Source: Myxococcales bacterium (GTDB taxonomy: Bacteria > Myxococcota_A > Polyangia > Nannocystales > Nannocystaceae). Taken from it: 64,000 bases of DNA. Below are positions 10,516 through 18,772 of the stretch, in pieces. The notes beneath the pieces were generated by a model, which was not told the DNA's origin, ran no database searches, and worked only from the letters and a program-made list of their open reading frames with translations. The DNA lies in assembly GCA_020633315.1 (NCBI GenBank), contig JACKDV010000014.1:62001-126000 (forward strand), given 5' to 3'. Position numbers and translations under genes: made by a program. Every line of letters starts with the position of its first letter. Positions within the stretch are counted from its first letter, which is position 1.

Positions 10516-12036
10516 TCAGCTGTGGGCGACCCGCAGGGCGCGACGGCGAGGAGCGATGTCCTCCTCGTAGCGCGCGTGCTGCTCGTCGGGCACCGAGGCG
10601 CCGATTCGCGCCGGCCGGGCCGCGCCCTTGGCCGTCAGCAGCATGGGATCGACGGTGCGCAGCTCGTCCCCCTCGCGGCGCCACAGCTCCAGGCGCAGGC
10701 GATCGTGGGGGGTGCGACCGGAGTGGCCGGCCAGGCCCACGAGCTGCCCCTGGCGCACCGAGCTGCCCACGTCCAGGCCGCCCATCGGTCGCAGCAGGTG
10801 GGCGTAGCGAACCCGGGTGCCGTCCTCGAGCTCGAGATCGAGGTACTCGCCGTTCTCGGCGTCGCCGTCGAGCTCGACCACCACCCCGTCGGCCACCGCC
10901 ACCAGCGGCGCGCCCTCGGGCAGGCGGTAGGCGGCTCCGATGCGCCCCTCCACCACCTCGAGCGAGGGCGGCAGCATGCCGCGGGCCTCGGCCGACACGC
11001 GGTGGTAGGCGACCGGCGAGCGCAGCATGGCGCGGCGCACCGGCTTGCCCTGGGCGTCGAAGTAGGCGGGCGGGGCTCCCTCGGGCTTGTAGAGGAAGTG
11101 GGCCACGCGGGTGGCCGCGCCGTCGAAGCGCACGGCCAGCAGCGCGCCGTAGCGGTGGAAGCTCCGGCCGAGCCAGCGCTTCTCCACCACCACCGTCACC
11201 TCGTCCTCGGGGCGGGCCTCGGTCATGAAGTCCACGTCGGGGGCGAGCTGCGCGGCGATCAGGCGGGCGAGGTCGGCCTTCTCGTCGGCGGCCTCCACCG
11301 CGGCCCCGAGGTCGGCGTCGCGACCGAGGGTGAGGGCGATGACCTCCACGTCGCTGCGCAGCGGGTGCTGGAGGTTGCGCACCGCGAAGCCGTCCTGCTC
11401 GCCGCCGTCGCGGCACGCCTGCAGCACGTGGCCCTCGGCCAGCTCGATCTCGAGAGCCCGCACCCCGCCCAGGCGGTCCACCGCCACCCGCACGGGCGAG
11501 CCGCTGCCGCCCAGCAAGGAGAGGTCCACGTGGGGTCGCACGCTGGCCTCGACGAGGTCGATCTCGGTGCCGTCGATGCCGAGCTGCAGCAGCGCCAGGC
11601 GCAGGGTGAGCCCGCGGGTCAGCGCCGACTCGAGGTGCACCAGATCGTCGAGGCCCTCGAAGATGCGCACGGGATCCCCGGTGCAGGCCTGGGCCGGCGG
11701 ATCGGCGACGGGCGGCAGCGGGCCGCGGCGCTCCCCGTCGATCACGGCCGCGGGCGCGCCACCGAGGCCGGCGAGCGCTCCGTCTCCGCTCCACAGGAAC
11801 ACGTAGGCGTTGATGAGCCCGAGCAGCGACAGCAGCAGGACCGTTCGGTTCCTCGCCTTGCGCTCCGCCGCCGTCAGCGGCACGCGCTCGCGCTTGGCCC
11901 CCCGCTTGCCGCCGCCGCCCGGCTCGTCGCTGCGAACCCGGCGATTGGCGCCCTTGGCGGGCTTGCGCGCGCGCTTGGGCCGAGCGATCCGCTCGGTCCT
12001 CGGCTTCTTGCGGCGTCGCGGGGTGGGACGAGTCAC
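10516..12036 (-). CDS. Membrane-anchored protein with degenerate LytM/M23 domain
   Basis: 506 residues. The first 60 are very basic (PRRRKKPRTERIARPKRAR), followed by one membrane helix (TVLLLSLLGLINAYVFLW) near 67-84. This gives an N-in anchored periplasmic protein. The C-terminal third is a LytM fold: GAPLVAVADGVVVEL, VRYAHLL and GQLVGLAGHSG are recognisable. The zinc ligands are altered: no HxxxD precedes the first block, and the usual H-x-H before the last strand is R-L-R-L-E-L. It is probably a non-catalytic regulator, as EnvC and NlpD are for amidases. The middle region is of unknown fold. Start is GTG. Confidence 0.8.
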   Translation of the reverse strand: MTRPTPRRRKKPRTERIARPKRARKPAKGANRRVRSDEPGGGGKRGAKRERVPLTAAERKARNRTVLLLSLLGLINAYVFLWSGDGALAGLGGAPAAVIDGERRGPLPPVADPPAQACTGDPVRIFEGLDDLVHLESALTRGLTLRLALLQLGIDGTEIDLVEASVRPHVDLSLLGGSGSPVRVAVDRLGGVRALEIELAEGHVLQACRDGGEQDGFAVRNLQHPLRSDVEVIALTLGRDADLGAAVEAADEKADLARLIAAQLAPDVDFMTEARPEDEVTVVVEKRWLGRSFHRYGALLAVRFDGAATRVAHFLYKPEGAPPAYFDAQGKPVRRAMLRSPVAYHRVSAEARGMLPPSLEVVEGRIGAAYRLPEGAPLVAVADGVVVELDGDAENGEYLDLELEDGTRVRYAHLLRPMGGLDVGSSVRQGQLVGLAGHSGRTPHDRLRLELWRREGDELRTVDPMLLTAKGAARPARIGASVPDEQHARYEEDIAPRRRALRVAHS

Positions 12037-12223
12037 GGTGGATCGGGGCGAGGGGGCGGGATTTCCTCGCTAGCAGACGCCGCCCCCTGGGGACAAGAAA
12101 ACGGCGTAGGAGCCAGGGACGCGCCGCCTGTAAGGGCCCCGCGGACCCGGCCGTTGGCTCGCGGGTCGGCGCCGGTGGTGAGCCCGGCCGCCCCGATGAG
12201 AAGCTTCGGGTCCCGTCCCCGTC

Positions 12224-15200
12224 ATGCGCCGCCCTCCCCTCACGCTCCCCTACCTCCTGTGCGGGCTGCTCGCGGTGCTCGGCCTCGCCTGCGGCACCAC
12301 GCCGCGACGCCTGGCCCCTCCCGAGCCCCACCCCACCCGGGTCGCGCCGGCCCCCCGCGACTCGGTGGCCCCGCCCCCGATCTCGCTGACCGCCTCCGAC
12401 GGCTCCGGCCTCGCCCTCGCGTCATTCCGCGCGCGGGCGGTGGTCGAGGATCCGCTGGCCCTCACCGAGCTCGAGCTGTCGTTCGACAACCCGCAGGGGA
12501 TCCCGGTGGAGGGCCAGTTCGAGATCCTGATCCCGCCGGGCGCCCGGGTGACCCGCTTCGCCATGTGGCAGGACGGCACGTGGCGCGAGGCCGAGGTGGT
12601 CGAGCGCCAGCACGCGCGCCAGACCTACGAGGCCTTCGTGCACGAGGGGCGCGACCCGGCCCTGCTCGAGCGCGACACCGGCAATCGCTTCCGGGCCCGG
12701 GTGTTCCCCATCGATCCCTACGAGCGCAAGCGCCTGGTGCTCTCCTACACTCAGGAGCTCGCCGATCCCGGCGCGCCCTTCCGCCTGCTCACCAAGGGGC
12801 TGCCGTGGCTGGAGTCGCTCGACGCCGAGGTGATGCTGCTCGATCCCGAGGGCGGACCGCCCCGAGTGGAGCGCTTCGGGCTCAGCGCAGACCAACCCGG
12901 GCGCGATCTGGTGGTGCCCCGAGCCGCGCCGCCGGTGGGCGGGATCCGCCGCGGCGAGCACGTCGTGGCGCGGGTGATCCCCCTCGCCGAGGCGGCCGCC
13001 GTCACGCCGCGCCCCTTCCACCGGCTCACCGTGCTGCTCGACACCTCGGCCTCGCGCGCGCTGGACTACGACGCGTCGGTGGAGGCCCTGGGCCGGCTGG
13101 TGCGGCGCGTGGCCCGGGACGCCAGCACGGCCCGCCTGGAGCTGCTCGCGTTCGATCAGGGGGTGGTGCCCGTCTACGAGGGGCCGATCGGTGGCTTCGG
13201 GGCGCAGGCGCTGGCCGACCTGCACGGCCGCCGTCCGCTGGGGGCCTCGGATCTCGAGGGGGCCCTGCGTGCGCTCGGGGAGCGCGAGCGCGAGCGGGTG
13301 CTGCTGGTGAGCGACGGCCTCATCTCGGCGGGCTCCGAGTCCAACGCGGAGCTCTCGCGGGCCGTGGCCGCGCTCGGCCGCCACGGGGTGGAGCGGGTGG
13401 ACGTGCTGGCGGTGGGGCAGGTACGCGACGACGCCCGGCTGCAGCGCCTGGTCACCACGCTGCCCGACAGCGGGGTGGTGCTCGATGGCGAGGCCCCGGC
13501 CGAGGACTCGGCGCGGCGGATGCTGCAGCCCACCTTCGATGGCGTGCACATCGACGTGCCCGGGGCGAGCTGGTGGCGTCCGCGACGGCTCGACGGCGTG
13601 CAGCCCGGGGATGCGGTGCTGGTGCACGCCGAGCTGCCCCCGGAGCGCGAGCTGGTGGTGCAGGTCAGCGGCCCGCTCCACACCGAGCACACCGTGCCGC
13701 TGCGCGACGGCGGCTCGCCGCTGGTCGACCACGCGTGGATGAACGGTCGCATCGAGAGCCTGGTGGAGCGGGTGGAGTCCCTGCAGGATGCGCTGGAGTC
13801 CGAGCGGCTGCGCAGCCTGGCCGTCTCGCTCTCCGTGCGGCACCGGATCCTCAACGATCTCACCGCGATGCTGGTGCTCGACACCGACGAGGACTACGCG
13901 CGCTTCGGGCTGGATCTGCGGGCCCCCGCCGACATCCTGGTGGTGGGCGACGATGGAGCCATGCTCGAGCACCGCGGCCCCGAGCCGGAGCCCATCGTCG
14001 AGCCCGAGCCCGAGGTCACGGACGCCAACGGGCCCGAGGCCAGACCCAGCGGGGGCTCGATCTCCGGCCGGGTCACCAACAGCGAGACCAAGGAGCCGAT
14101 CCAGGACGCGCTGGTGATCTTGCAGTGCACCTGCCTGAACGGCACGCGGGAGGCGGGCACCAGCGACAACGGGCTCTATCGCTTCGACCGGCTGCCGCCG
14201 GGCACCTACACCATCCAGGTCCTCGCGGGCCAAGCCGACGTGAGCAAGGTGACCACGCTGCCGGCCGGCGCCCGCTTCCGCGCCAACTTCAGCGTGGACC
14301 CCCAGCAGGAGTTCCTCCGCGCGATCCGGGTGCAGACCCGGGCCGAGCACCGTCGCGAGTCGCGTCGCGATCGAAGGGACCGCAGCAAGGAGGTCGACCA
14401 GGATGCGGTGCCCGACGACTACGCGCGGCGCCCCACGAACGTCGACGTCCCGCGGGCTCCTCCCCCGCCGGTCCGCGAGGCTCCCGTGGCTGCGCCCCCG
14501 CCTCCGCCTCCGCCTCCGCAAGCGCAGCCGTCGTCGACCGTGCAGATGGAGGAATTCGAGAACATCCCGGTGGGCAACGCCACCTCGCGGGACTTCACCC
14601 AGGTGGTGGAGAGCAGCGCCACCGCCTCCCGCGACAGCGCGGGCATCTCCCTGGCCGGCACCACGGGCGCCGAGAGCCGCTTCACGGTGGAGGGAGCCAA
14701 CGTCAACAGTCCCTCGTTCGGCACCATCGGAGGCAGCGGGACCTACGGCTACAACATGGGCCCGCGCTACGCCAAGGTGTTGATCCAGCAGACCGGGGTG
14801 CGGGGCGAGGGGCCCGAGCGCCACCAGGCCCGGGTCGCCCTGCGCACGCGGACGGACGCGCTGGAGCGCTGCTACTACCTGGCGCTCCAGCGCGACGATC
14901 GTCTGTGGGGACGCGTGCGCATCGAGCTGCGGCTCGACGAGCACGGCACCGTGGATCGGGTGGCCAAGCGCTGGCAGGTGGGCCTCGACGACGACGAGCT
15001 GCTGCGCTGCGTGGATCGATCGCTGCAGGAGACGGGCTTCATGATGGAAGAGGGCCGGCACGCGCGAGTGCTGACCACGCTGATCTTCACCCCCTACGAC
15101 GGGGTGCCCCCGGAATTCGATCCTTCCCGAGCGCTGCCCCCCACGGTCCCGGTCGCGCCCGAGCCGTCCACGGCCCAGGTGGCGCAGGCGCTCGCGGGCG

Positions 15201-16078
15201 GGCACCTGCGCGAGGCGTGGGCGCTGGCCTGGGCGTGGCGCGAGCGCTCGCCCACCGATCTCCGAGCGCTGGTCGCCCTGGGCGAGGTGGCGAGGGCCGC
15301 CGGCAACCCCGAGCTCGCCGCCCGGGCCTATGGCTCCATCCTCGACCTGCATCCCTCGCAGGCGCCGATCCGTCGCTTCGCTGCGAGCGAGCTGCTCGCG
15401 CTCGACTTCGAGGACGCGCGCGCGCTGGCCATCGATGCGCTCACCAAGGCCGTCGCCCAGCGCCCCGATCATCCCTCCAGCCACCGCGACCTGGCCATGG
15501 CCCGGCTGCGCAGCGGCCAGCCCCGCGAGGCCTTCGAGGCGCTGGCCGAGGGCCTGCGTCGCGGCTACGCCCCGGGGCGCTTCGAGGGGGCGCACCAGGT
15601 GATGCGCGAGGATCTGGGCATCGTCGCCGCGGCCTGGATCGCCGCCCACCCCACCGACGCGCCGCAGGTGGAGGACGCGCTGCGAGAGCTGGGCGCGACC
15701 GTGGCCACCGCGCCCTCGCTGCGCTTCGTGATGAGCTGGGAGACCGACGCCAACGACGTGGACCTCTGGGTGGAGGACGGCCAGGGCAACCATGCCACCC
15801 CCGAGCAGCCCGCCCTGGCCACGGGGGGCGCGTTCGTGACCGACGTGGTCAACGGCTACGGCCCCGAGGCCTTCAGCATCGCCGGGGAGCCGGCTGCCTT
15901 CCCGTATCGCCTGCGCGTGAGCTACTACGACCGCGGCCCCATGGGCTTCGCCATGGGTCGGGTGCAAGTGATGCACCACGACGGCCACGGCGGCGTGGTG
16001 GTGCGCGATCGTCCCTTCGTGCTGGTCGACGAGGGCGGCGTGCTCGACCTGGGCCCCGTGTGGCCGCCCTCCGAGTAG
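12224..16078 (+). CDS. Giant mosaic lipoprotein: VIT, VWA, plug-like, AgmX/PglI-like, DUF2135-like
   Basis: 1284 residues with lipobox LAVLGLAC (Cys23). In order: a VIT domain (about 65-190, with YERKRLVLSYTQEL); a VWA domain (about 266-430) with an intact MIDAS DTSAS; a carboxypeptidase-regulatory-like Ig domain (about 611-690, GSISGRVTNSETKEPIQDAL); a Pro-rich linker; a segment like the plug of TonB-dependent receptors (about 770-850, VQMEEFENIPVGNATSRDF); an AgmX/PglI C-terminal-like domain (about 855-960, DALERCYYLALQRDDRLWG); helical TPR-like repeats (about 985-1150); and a DUF2135-like end (MSWETDANDVDLWVEDG). It is most likely an outer-membrane or surface protein. Function unknown. The next gene downstream is the peptide precursor 111 bases away. 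Confidence 0.9.
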   Translation: MRRPPLTLPYLLCGLLAVLGLACGTTPRRLAPPEPHPTRVAPAPRDSVAPPPISLTASDGSGLALASFRARAVVEDPLALTELELSFDNPQGIPVEGQFEILIPPGARVTRFAMWQDGTWREAEVVERQHARQTYEAFVHEGRDPALLERDTGNRFRARVFPIDPYERKRLVLSYTQELADPGAPFRLLTKGLPWLESLDAEVMLLDPEGGPPRVERFGLSADQPGRDLVVPRAAPPVGGIRRGEHVVARVIPLAEAAAVTPRPFHRLTVLLDTSASRALDYDASVEALGRLVRRVARDASTARLELLAFDQGVVPVYEGPIGGFGAQALADLHGRRPLGASDLEGALRALGERERERVLLVSDGLISAGSESNAELSRAVAALGRHGVERVDVLAVGQVRDDARLQRLVTTLPDSGVVLDGEAPAEDSARRMLQPTFDGVHIDVPGASWWRPRRLDGVQPGDAVLVHAELPPERELVVQVSGPLHTEHTVPLRDGGSPLVDHAWMNGRIESLVERVESLQDALESERLRSLAVSLSVRHRILNDLTAMLVLDTDEDYARFGLDLRAPADILVVGDDGAMLEHRGPEPEPIVEPEPEVTDANGPEARPSGGSISGRVTNSETKEPIQDALVILQCTCLNGTREAGTSDNGLYRFDRLPPGTYTIQVLAGQADVSKVTTLPAGARFRANFSVDPQQEFLRAIRVQTRAEHRRESRRDRRDRSKEVDQDAVPDDYARRPTNVDVPRAPPPPVREAPVAAPPPPPPPPQAQPSSTVQMEEFENIPVGNATSRDFTQVVESSATASRDSAGISLAGTTGAESRFTVEGANVNSPSFGTIGGSGTYGYNMGPRYAKVLIQQTGVRGEGPERHQARVALRTRTDALERCYYLALQRDDRLWGRVRIELRLDEHGTVDRVAKRWQVGLDDDELLRCVDRSLQETGFMMEEGRHARVLTTLIFTPYDGVPPEFDPSRALPPTVPVAPEPSTAQVAQALAGGHLREAWALAWAWRERSPTDLRALVALGEVARAAGNPELAARAYGSILDLHPSQAPIRRFAASELLALDFEDARALAIDALTKAVAQRPDHPSSHRDLAMARLRSGQPREAFEALAEGLRRGYAPGRFEGAHQVMREDLGIVAAAWIAAHPTDAPQVEDALRELGATVATAPSLRFVMSWETDANDVDLWVEDGQGNHATPEQPALATGGAFVTDVVNGYGPEAFSIAGEPAAFPYRLRVSYYDRGPMGFAMGRVQVMHHDGHGGVVVRDRPFVLVDEGGVLDLGPVWPPSE

Positions 16079-16144
16079 GGGTTCTTCCTCAATCGTCGAA
16101 AGTCGTGATCCGCCGAGCGGGGTCGGGTCTCTTGAGGTGCAGCC

Positions 16145-16167
16145 GCCACGGGCACGGTGCCCGTGGC
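16145..16167 (+). terminator. Hairpin in the leader before the peptide gene
   Basis: GCCACGGGC and GCCCGTGGC form a perfect 9-bp stem around the loop ACGGT, 22 bases before the peptide start. It could end transcription from the large lipoprotein gene or act as a 5' UTR control structure. There is no U run, so the role is uncertain. Confidence 0.45.
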
Positions 16168-16177
16168 CGCCACCTCC

Positions 16178-16183
16178 AGGAGG
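16178..16183 (+). promoter_or_regulatory. Consensus ribosome binding site AGGAGG of the peptide gene
   Basis: A full AGGAGG lies 6 bases before the ATG at 16190. Most genes in this window have weak or no Shine-Dalgarno sequence, so this site stands out. It decides the start and suggests strong translation of the peptide. Confidence 0.85.
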
Positions 16184-16189
16184 AAGACC

Positions 16190-16372
16190 ATGAACGACAC
16201 CCGCAAGCGCATTCTCTCGCGTCGCAACCGCACGCCCGGCAAGGCCCTCACCAAGGACGATCTCGCGAACGTCACCGGTGGCCGCCGCGGCCTGCCCGTC
16301 CCCGGCTGCTGCGTGCAGGGCTGCGACCCGTGCGCGCTGCCCGGCGTCGGACCGCTGCCCACCCTGCCGTAG
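16190..16372 (+). CDS. Candidate RiPP precursor peptide with double-glycine leader
   Basis: A 60-residue peptide. Residues 1-31 form a basic leader ending in ALTKDDLANVTGG, which has the L-x-x-(D/E)-L-x-x-V-x-G-G pattern of leaders cut by C39-type peptidases and recognised by RiPP maturation enzymes. The following 29-residue core has Cys40, Cys41, Cys45 and Cys48 and is rich in Pro and Gly (GLPVPGCCVQGCDPCALPG), ending in PLPTLP. It is preceded by a consensus Shine-Dalgarno sequence and followed by a strong hairpin, then by a co-oriented operon for heptose synthesis and glycosyl transfer. The core has one Thr and no Ser, so modification at Cys or Thr is more likely than at Ser. No class-defining maturase (LanB, LanM, YcaO, radical SAM) is present, so the class is unknown. 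Confidence 0.75.
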   Translation: MNDTRKRILSRRNRTPGKALTKDDLANVTGGRRGLPVPGCCVQGCDPCALPGVGPLPTLP

Positions 16373-16387
16373 GCATCGATGCGACCC

Positions 16388-16420
16388 GCGATGCGGGCGG
16401 GGTCCTCCCGCCCGCATCGC
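16388..16420 (+). terminator. Strong hairpin between peptide gene and glycan operon (likely attenuator)
   Basis: A perfect 14-bp stem GCGATGCGGGCGGG/CCCGCCCGCATCGC closes the loop GTCCT, 15 bases after the peptide stop codon. There is no U tract. In many peptide clusters a leaky terminator at this position makes precursor transcript exceed enzyme transcript; that role is inferred here. Confidence 0.7.
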
Positions 16421-16455
16421 ATCCTCCTCGTCTCCCTCGCCCTCCCGTGCCGCCC

Positions 16456-17055
16456 ATGCAACCCCGAGCCGCCACCATCGCCTTCGACCTCGAGTCCGTG
16501 ATCGACGACCACCTGCGCGGCGTGGCCGAGCTGCTGTCCCGGGTCCCCGTGGACGCGGTGGCCGACGCGGTGCGGGCCCTCGAGCTCACCCGCCACCGGG
16601 GCGGCACCGCCTACCTCATGGGCAACGGGGGCAGCAGCGCCACCGCCCTGCACCTGGCCAACGACCTGAGCGCAACCACGGCGCGCATGCCCCCCGGGCT
16701 GCGGGTGGCCTGCCTCAACGCCAACATGAGCACCTTCTCGGCGCTGGCCAACGACACCGGCTACGACAACGTGTTCGTCGGTCAGCTCGGGCTGCTCGAG
16801 GCCCGCGACCTCGTGCTGGTGATCTCCGCCTCGGGCAACTCCGGCAACTGCGTCCGCGCGGTGGAGCACGCCCGCGCCGTGGGGGCCCCCAGCGTGGGCC
16901 TGCTCGGCTTCGACGGCGGGCGCCTGGCCGAGCTCTGCGACGTGGTGGTGCACGTCCCTCGCCACGACTACCTGAGCGCCGAGGATGCCCACTCGGTGAT
17001 CTGCCACGCCCTGGCCCGGGCCCTGGGCCAGGGGCCGGCCAACGCCGCCGAGTAG
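16456..17055 (+). CDS. gmhA: SIS-domain sedoheptulose 7-phosphate isomerase-like (GmhA family)
   Basis: 199 residues, the usual length of GmhA, which turns sedoheptulose 7-phosphate into D-glycero-D-manno-heptose 7-phosphate. The SIS signature AYLMGNGGSSATALHLANDL near residues 53-72 holds the phosphate-binding Ser pair, and LVISASGNSGNCVRAVEHA near 118 is the second SIS block. The C-terminal SAEDAHSVICHALARAL matches the GmhA helix with the catalytic His. It is the first enzyme of the operon, and kinase, phosphatase and nucleotidyltransferase of the same pathway follow. An ATG at 16456 is used; no good Shine-Dalgarno sequence is visible. Confidence 0.88.
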   Translation: MQPRAATIAFDLESVIDDHLRGVAELLSRVPVDAVADAVRALELTRHRGGTAYLMGNGGSSATALHLANDLSATTARMPPGLRVACLNANMSTFSALANDTGYDNVFVGQLGLLEARDLVLVISASGNSGNCVRAVEHARAVGAPSVGLLGFDGGRLAELCDVVVHVPRHDYLSAEDAHSVICHALARALGQGPANAAE

Positions 17056-17067
17056 GAGCCAAGCGTC

Positions 17068-18756
17068 ATGTGTGAAGCGACCGCGTGTGCCCACGACCAC
17101 GACCCCGACCAGCTCGAGTGGTGGCCGGTCGAGCTCTCCGACGCCGAGCTCGACGCGATGTCGGCCTTCTACGATCGCCTGGAGGCCGAGAGCCCGCAGC
17201 TCGATCGCGCCGCCGCCGAGCGGGCCGACGCCCTGCTGGTGGACGCCATGAAGCGCCACATCGGCGAGATCATGGACGGCTCGGTGCTCTCGCACTACTG
17301 TCACCTCGTCAACGGCTGGGGCAACGCCACGCTGAGGGGCCACCGGCTGCTCGAGGGCCTGGCCAGCTTCTGCCGCCCCGACGCCGACGGCCGCCCCTAC
17401 CTCGAGCAGTTCGATCGCGACGGCGACTTCCACCCCGGCCAGACCCTCGCCTACGCGGCGATGGCCGGGGCCGACCTCGACCACGAGATCCCCGGCCTGG
17501 GCAGCAGCCTGCGCGAGCTCTACCGGCGCAGCCGCACCATCAAGACCGACGACGGGGCCGAGATGGGGCACCTGCTGTTCGCCCTCGCCCACCTGGGCGT
17601 GGCGCCCGGCACCACCTTCGAGCTCCCCGGCCGCCGCGTGGACGTGGAGGGCCTGATGGAGCTGGCCATCGCCGGCCATCACCACGGGCACTTCAAGGTC
17701 TGCCGCAAGGTCCACCTCAGCGAGGGCATCTGCGCCGCCGCGGCGATGATCCCCGGGCTCGAGCGCTACCGTCCGCAGGCCCAGGCGTTCCTCGACGGTC
17801 AGCTCGACCTCATGCTGCTGCTGGCCCTGGTGCTCGAGCGCGTGGCCGACCCCGAGCGCGTGGAGCAGGACACCGCGCCCGACGGCCTGGTCACCGCGCT
17901 GCGCGACACCCTGGCCGTGGCCCCCCACTTCGAGGACCACGTGTTCCTCGCCGGCCACTACCTGGAGCTGGCCGTGCTCGCCGGCTCGATGGGCTTTGCG
18001 ATCTCCCCCGCCCATCGCAACGCGATGATCCTCGTCGCCAACGCCATCGACCGGGCCCTGCCCGCCTGGCTGCCCCGCAGCCCCTTCCCCGAGCAGTTCC
18101 TGTTCTACGGCCACTACCGCCGCGCCATCACCCTGCTGCGGGCCTACCTCGACGACCCTGCCTCGATCCGCGACGACGCGCGGCGGGCCGGCTTCACCGT
18201 GGACTTCGATGCGGTGGATGCCCTCGCACCGAGCCCGGTGGCGCCCGAGGTCCCTGCCGCCTTCGCCTCGGCCGGCTCCACCGCGCTGCGCCCCGAGCTC
18301 GCCGCCGTGATCGAGGCCCTCACCGCCACCATGCCCGCCGAGCTCGCGCCCCGCGGCTTCCGCCCCCACTTCCGCCACCTGCAGCCCGCCACCTGGCCGC
18401 ACGGGATCCACTACGAGGTGCTCGACTACTTCGACATGGAGCCGGTCATCACCCTCGAGATCCACCTCGAGAGCGAGGCCGTCCGCCCCGTGCGAGACAC
18501 CCTCGCCGAGCTGCTACCCACCGTCGAGGCGCTGTTCCCCGAGGCTCGCCTGGTGGACTGGCAGCCCAGCTGGGGCCGCGACCGCGGGCGCCTGCGGGTG
18601 GCCCTGCCCGACTCCACCCCGCCCGCGGAGATCGCCGCGGCGATGCAGCGGCTGATCGAGCACACCCGCGGACCCATCGACGCCGCGCTGGATCGGCTGC
18701 GAGCGCAGGGCACCGAGCTCGGCCTGCACCGCCTGGAGCTGTTCGCCGTCGCCTGA
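17068..18756 (+). CDS. Unknown 562-residue protein in the peptide/heptose operon
   Basis: I do not recognise this family. The ATG at 17068 has AGGAG 9 bases upstream and lies 12 bases after the isomerase stop. The N-terminus is Cys/His-rich (MCEATACAHDHD). Residues about 60-370 look like a helical (alpha/alpha) domain with conserved-looking polar patches: LSHYCHLVNGWGNATLRGH, TIKTDDGAEMGHLLFALAH, IAGHHHGHFKVCRKVHLSEG. The C-terminal 150 residues look alpha/beta (HFRHLQPATWPHGIHYEV, then VITLEIHLESEAVRP). There is no signal peptide, so it acts in the cytoplasm. Its place beside the precursor makes it the best candidate for a new modification or leader-binding enzyme. It could equally be a transferase of the glycan pathway. 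Confidence 0.85.
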   Translation: MCEATACAHDHDPDQLEWWPVELSDAELDAMSAFYDRLEAESPQLDRAAAERADALLVDAMKRHIGEIMDGSVLSHYCHLVNGWGNATLRGHRLLEGLASFCRPDADGRPYLEQFDRDGDFHPGQTLAYAAMAGADLDHEIPGLGSSLRELYRRSRTIKTDDGAEMGHLLFALAHLGVAPGTTFELPGRRVDVEGLMELAIAGHHHGHFKVCRKVHLSEGICAAAAMIPGLERYRPQAQAFLDGQLDLMLLLALVLERVADPERVEQDTAPDGLVTALRDTLAVAPHFEDHVFLAGHYLELAVLAGSMGFAISPAHRNAMILVANAIDRALPAWLPRSPFPEQFLFYGHYRRAITLLRAYLDDPASIRDDARRAGFTVDFDAVDALAPSPVAPEVPAAFASAGSTALRPELAAVIEALTATMPAELAPRGFRPHFRHLQPATWPHGIHYEVLDYFDMEPVITLEIHLESEAVRPVRDTLAELLPTVEALFPEARLVDWQPSWGRDRGRLRVALPDSTPPAEIAAAMQRLIEHTRGPIDAALDRLRAQGTELGLHRLELFAVA

Positions 18757-18772
18757 GCCCCGAGGAGCACCC

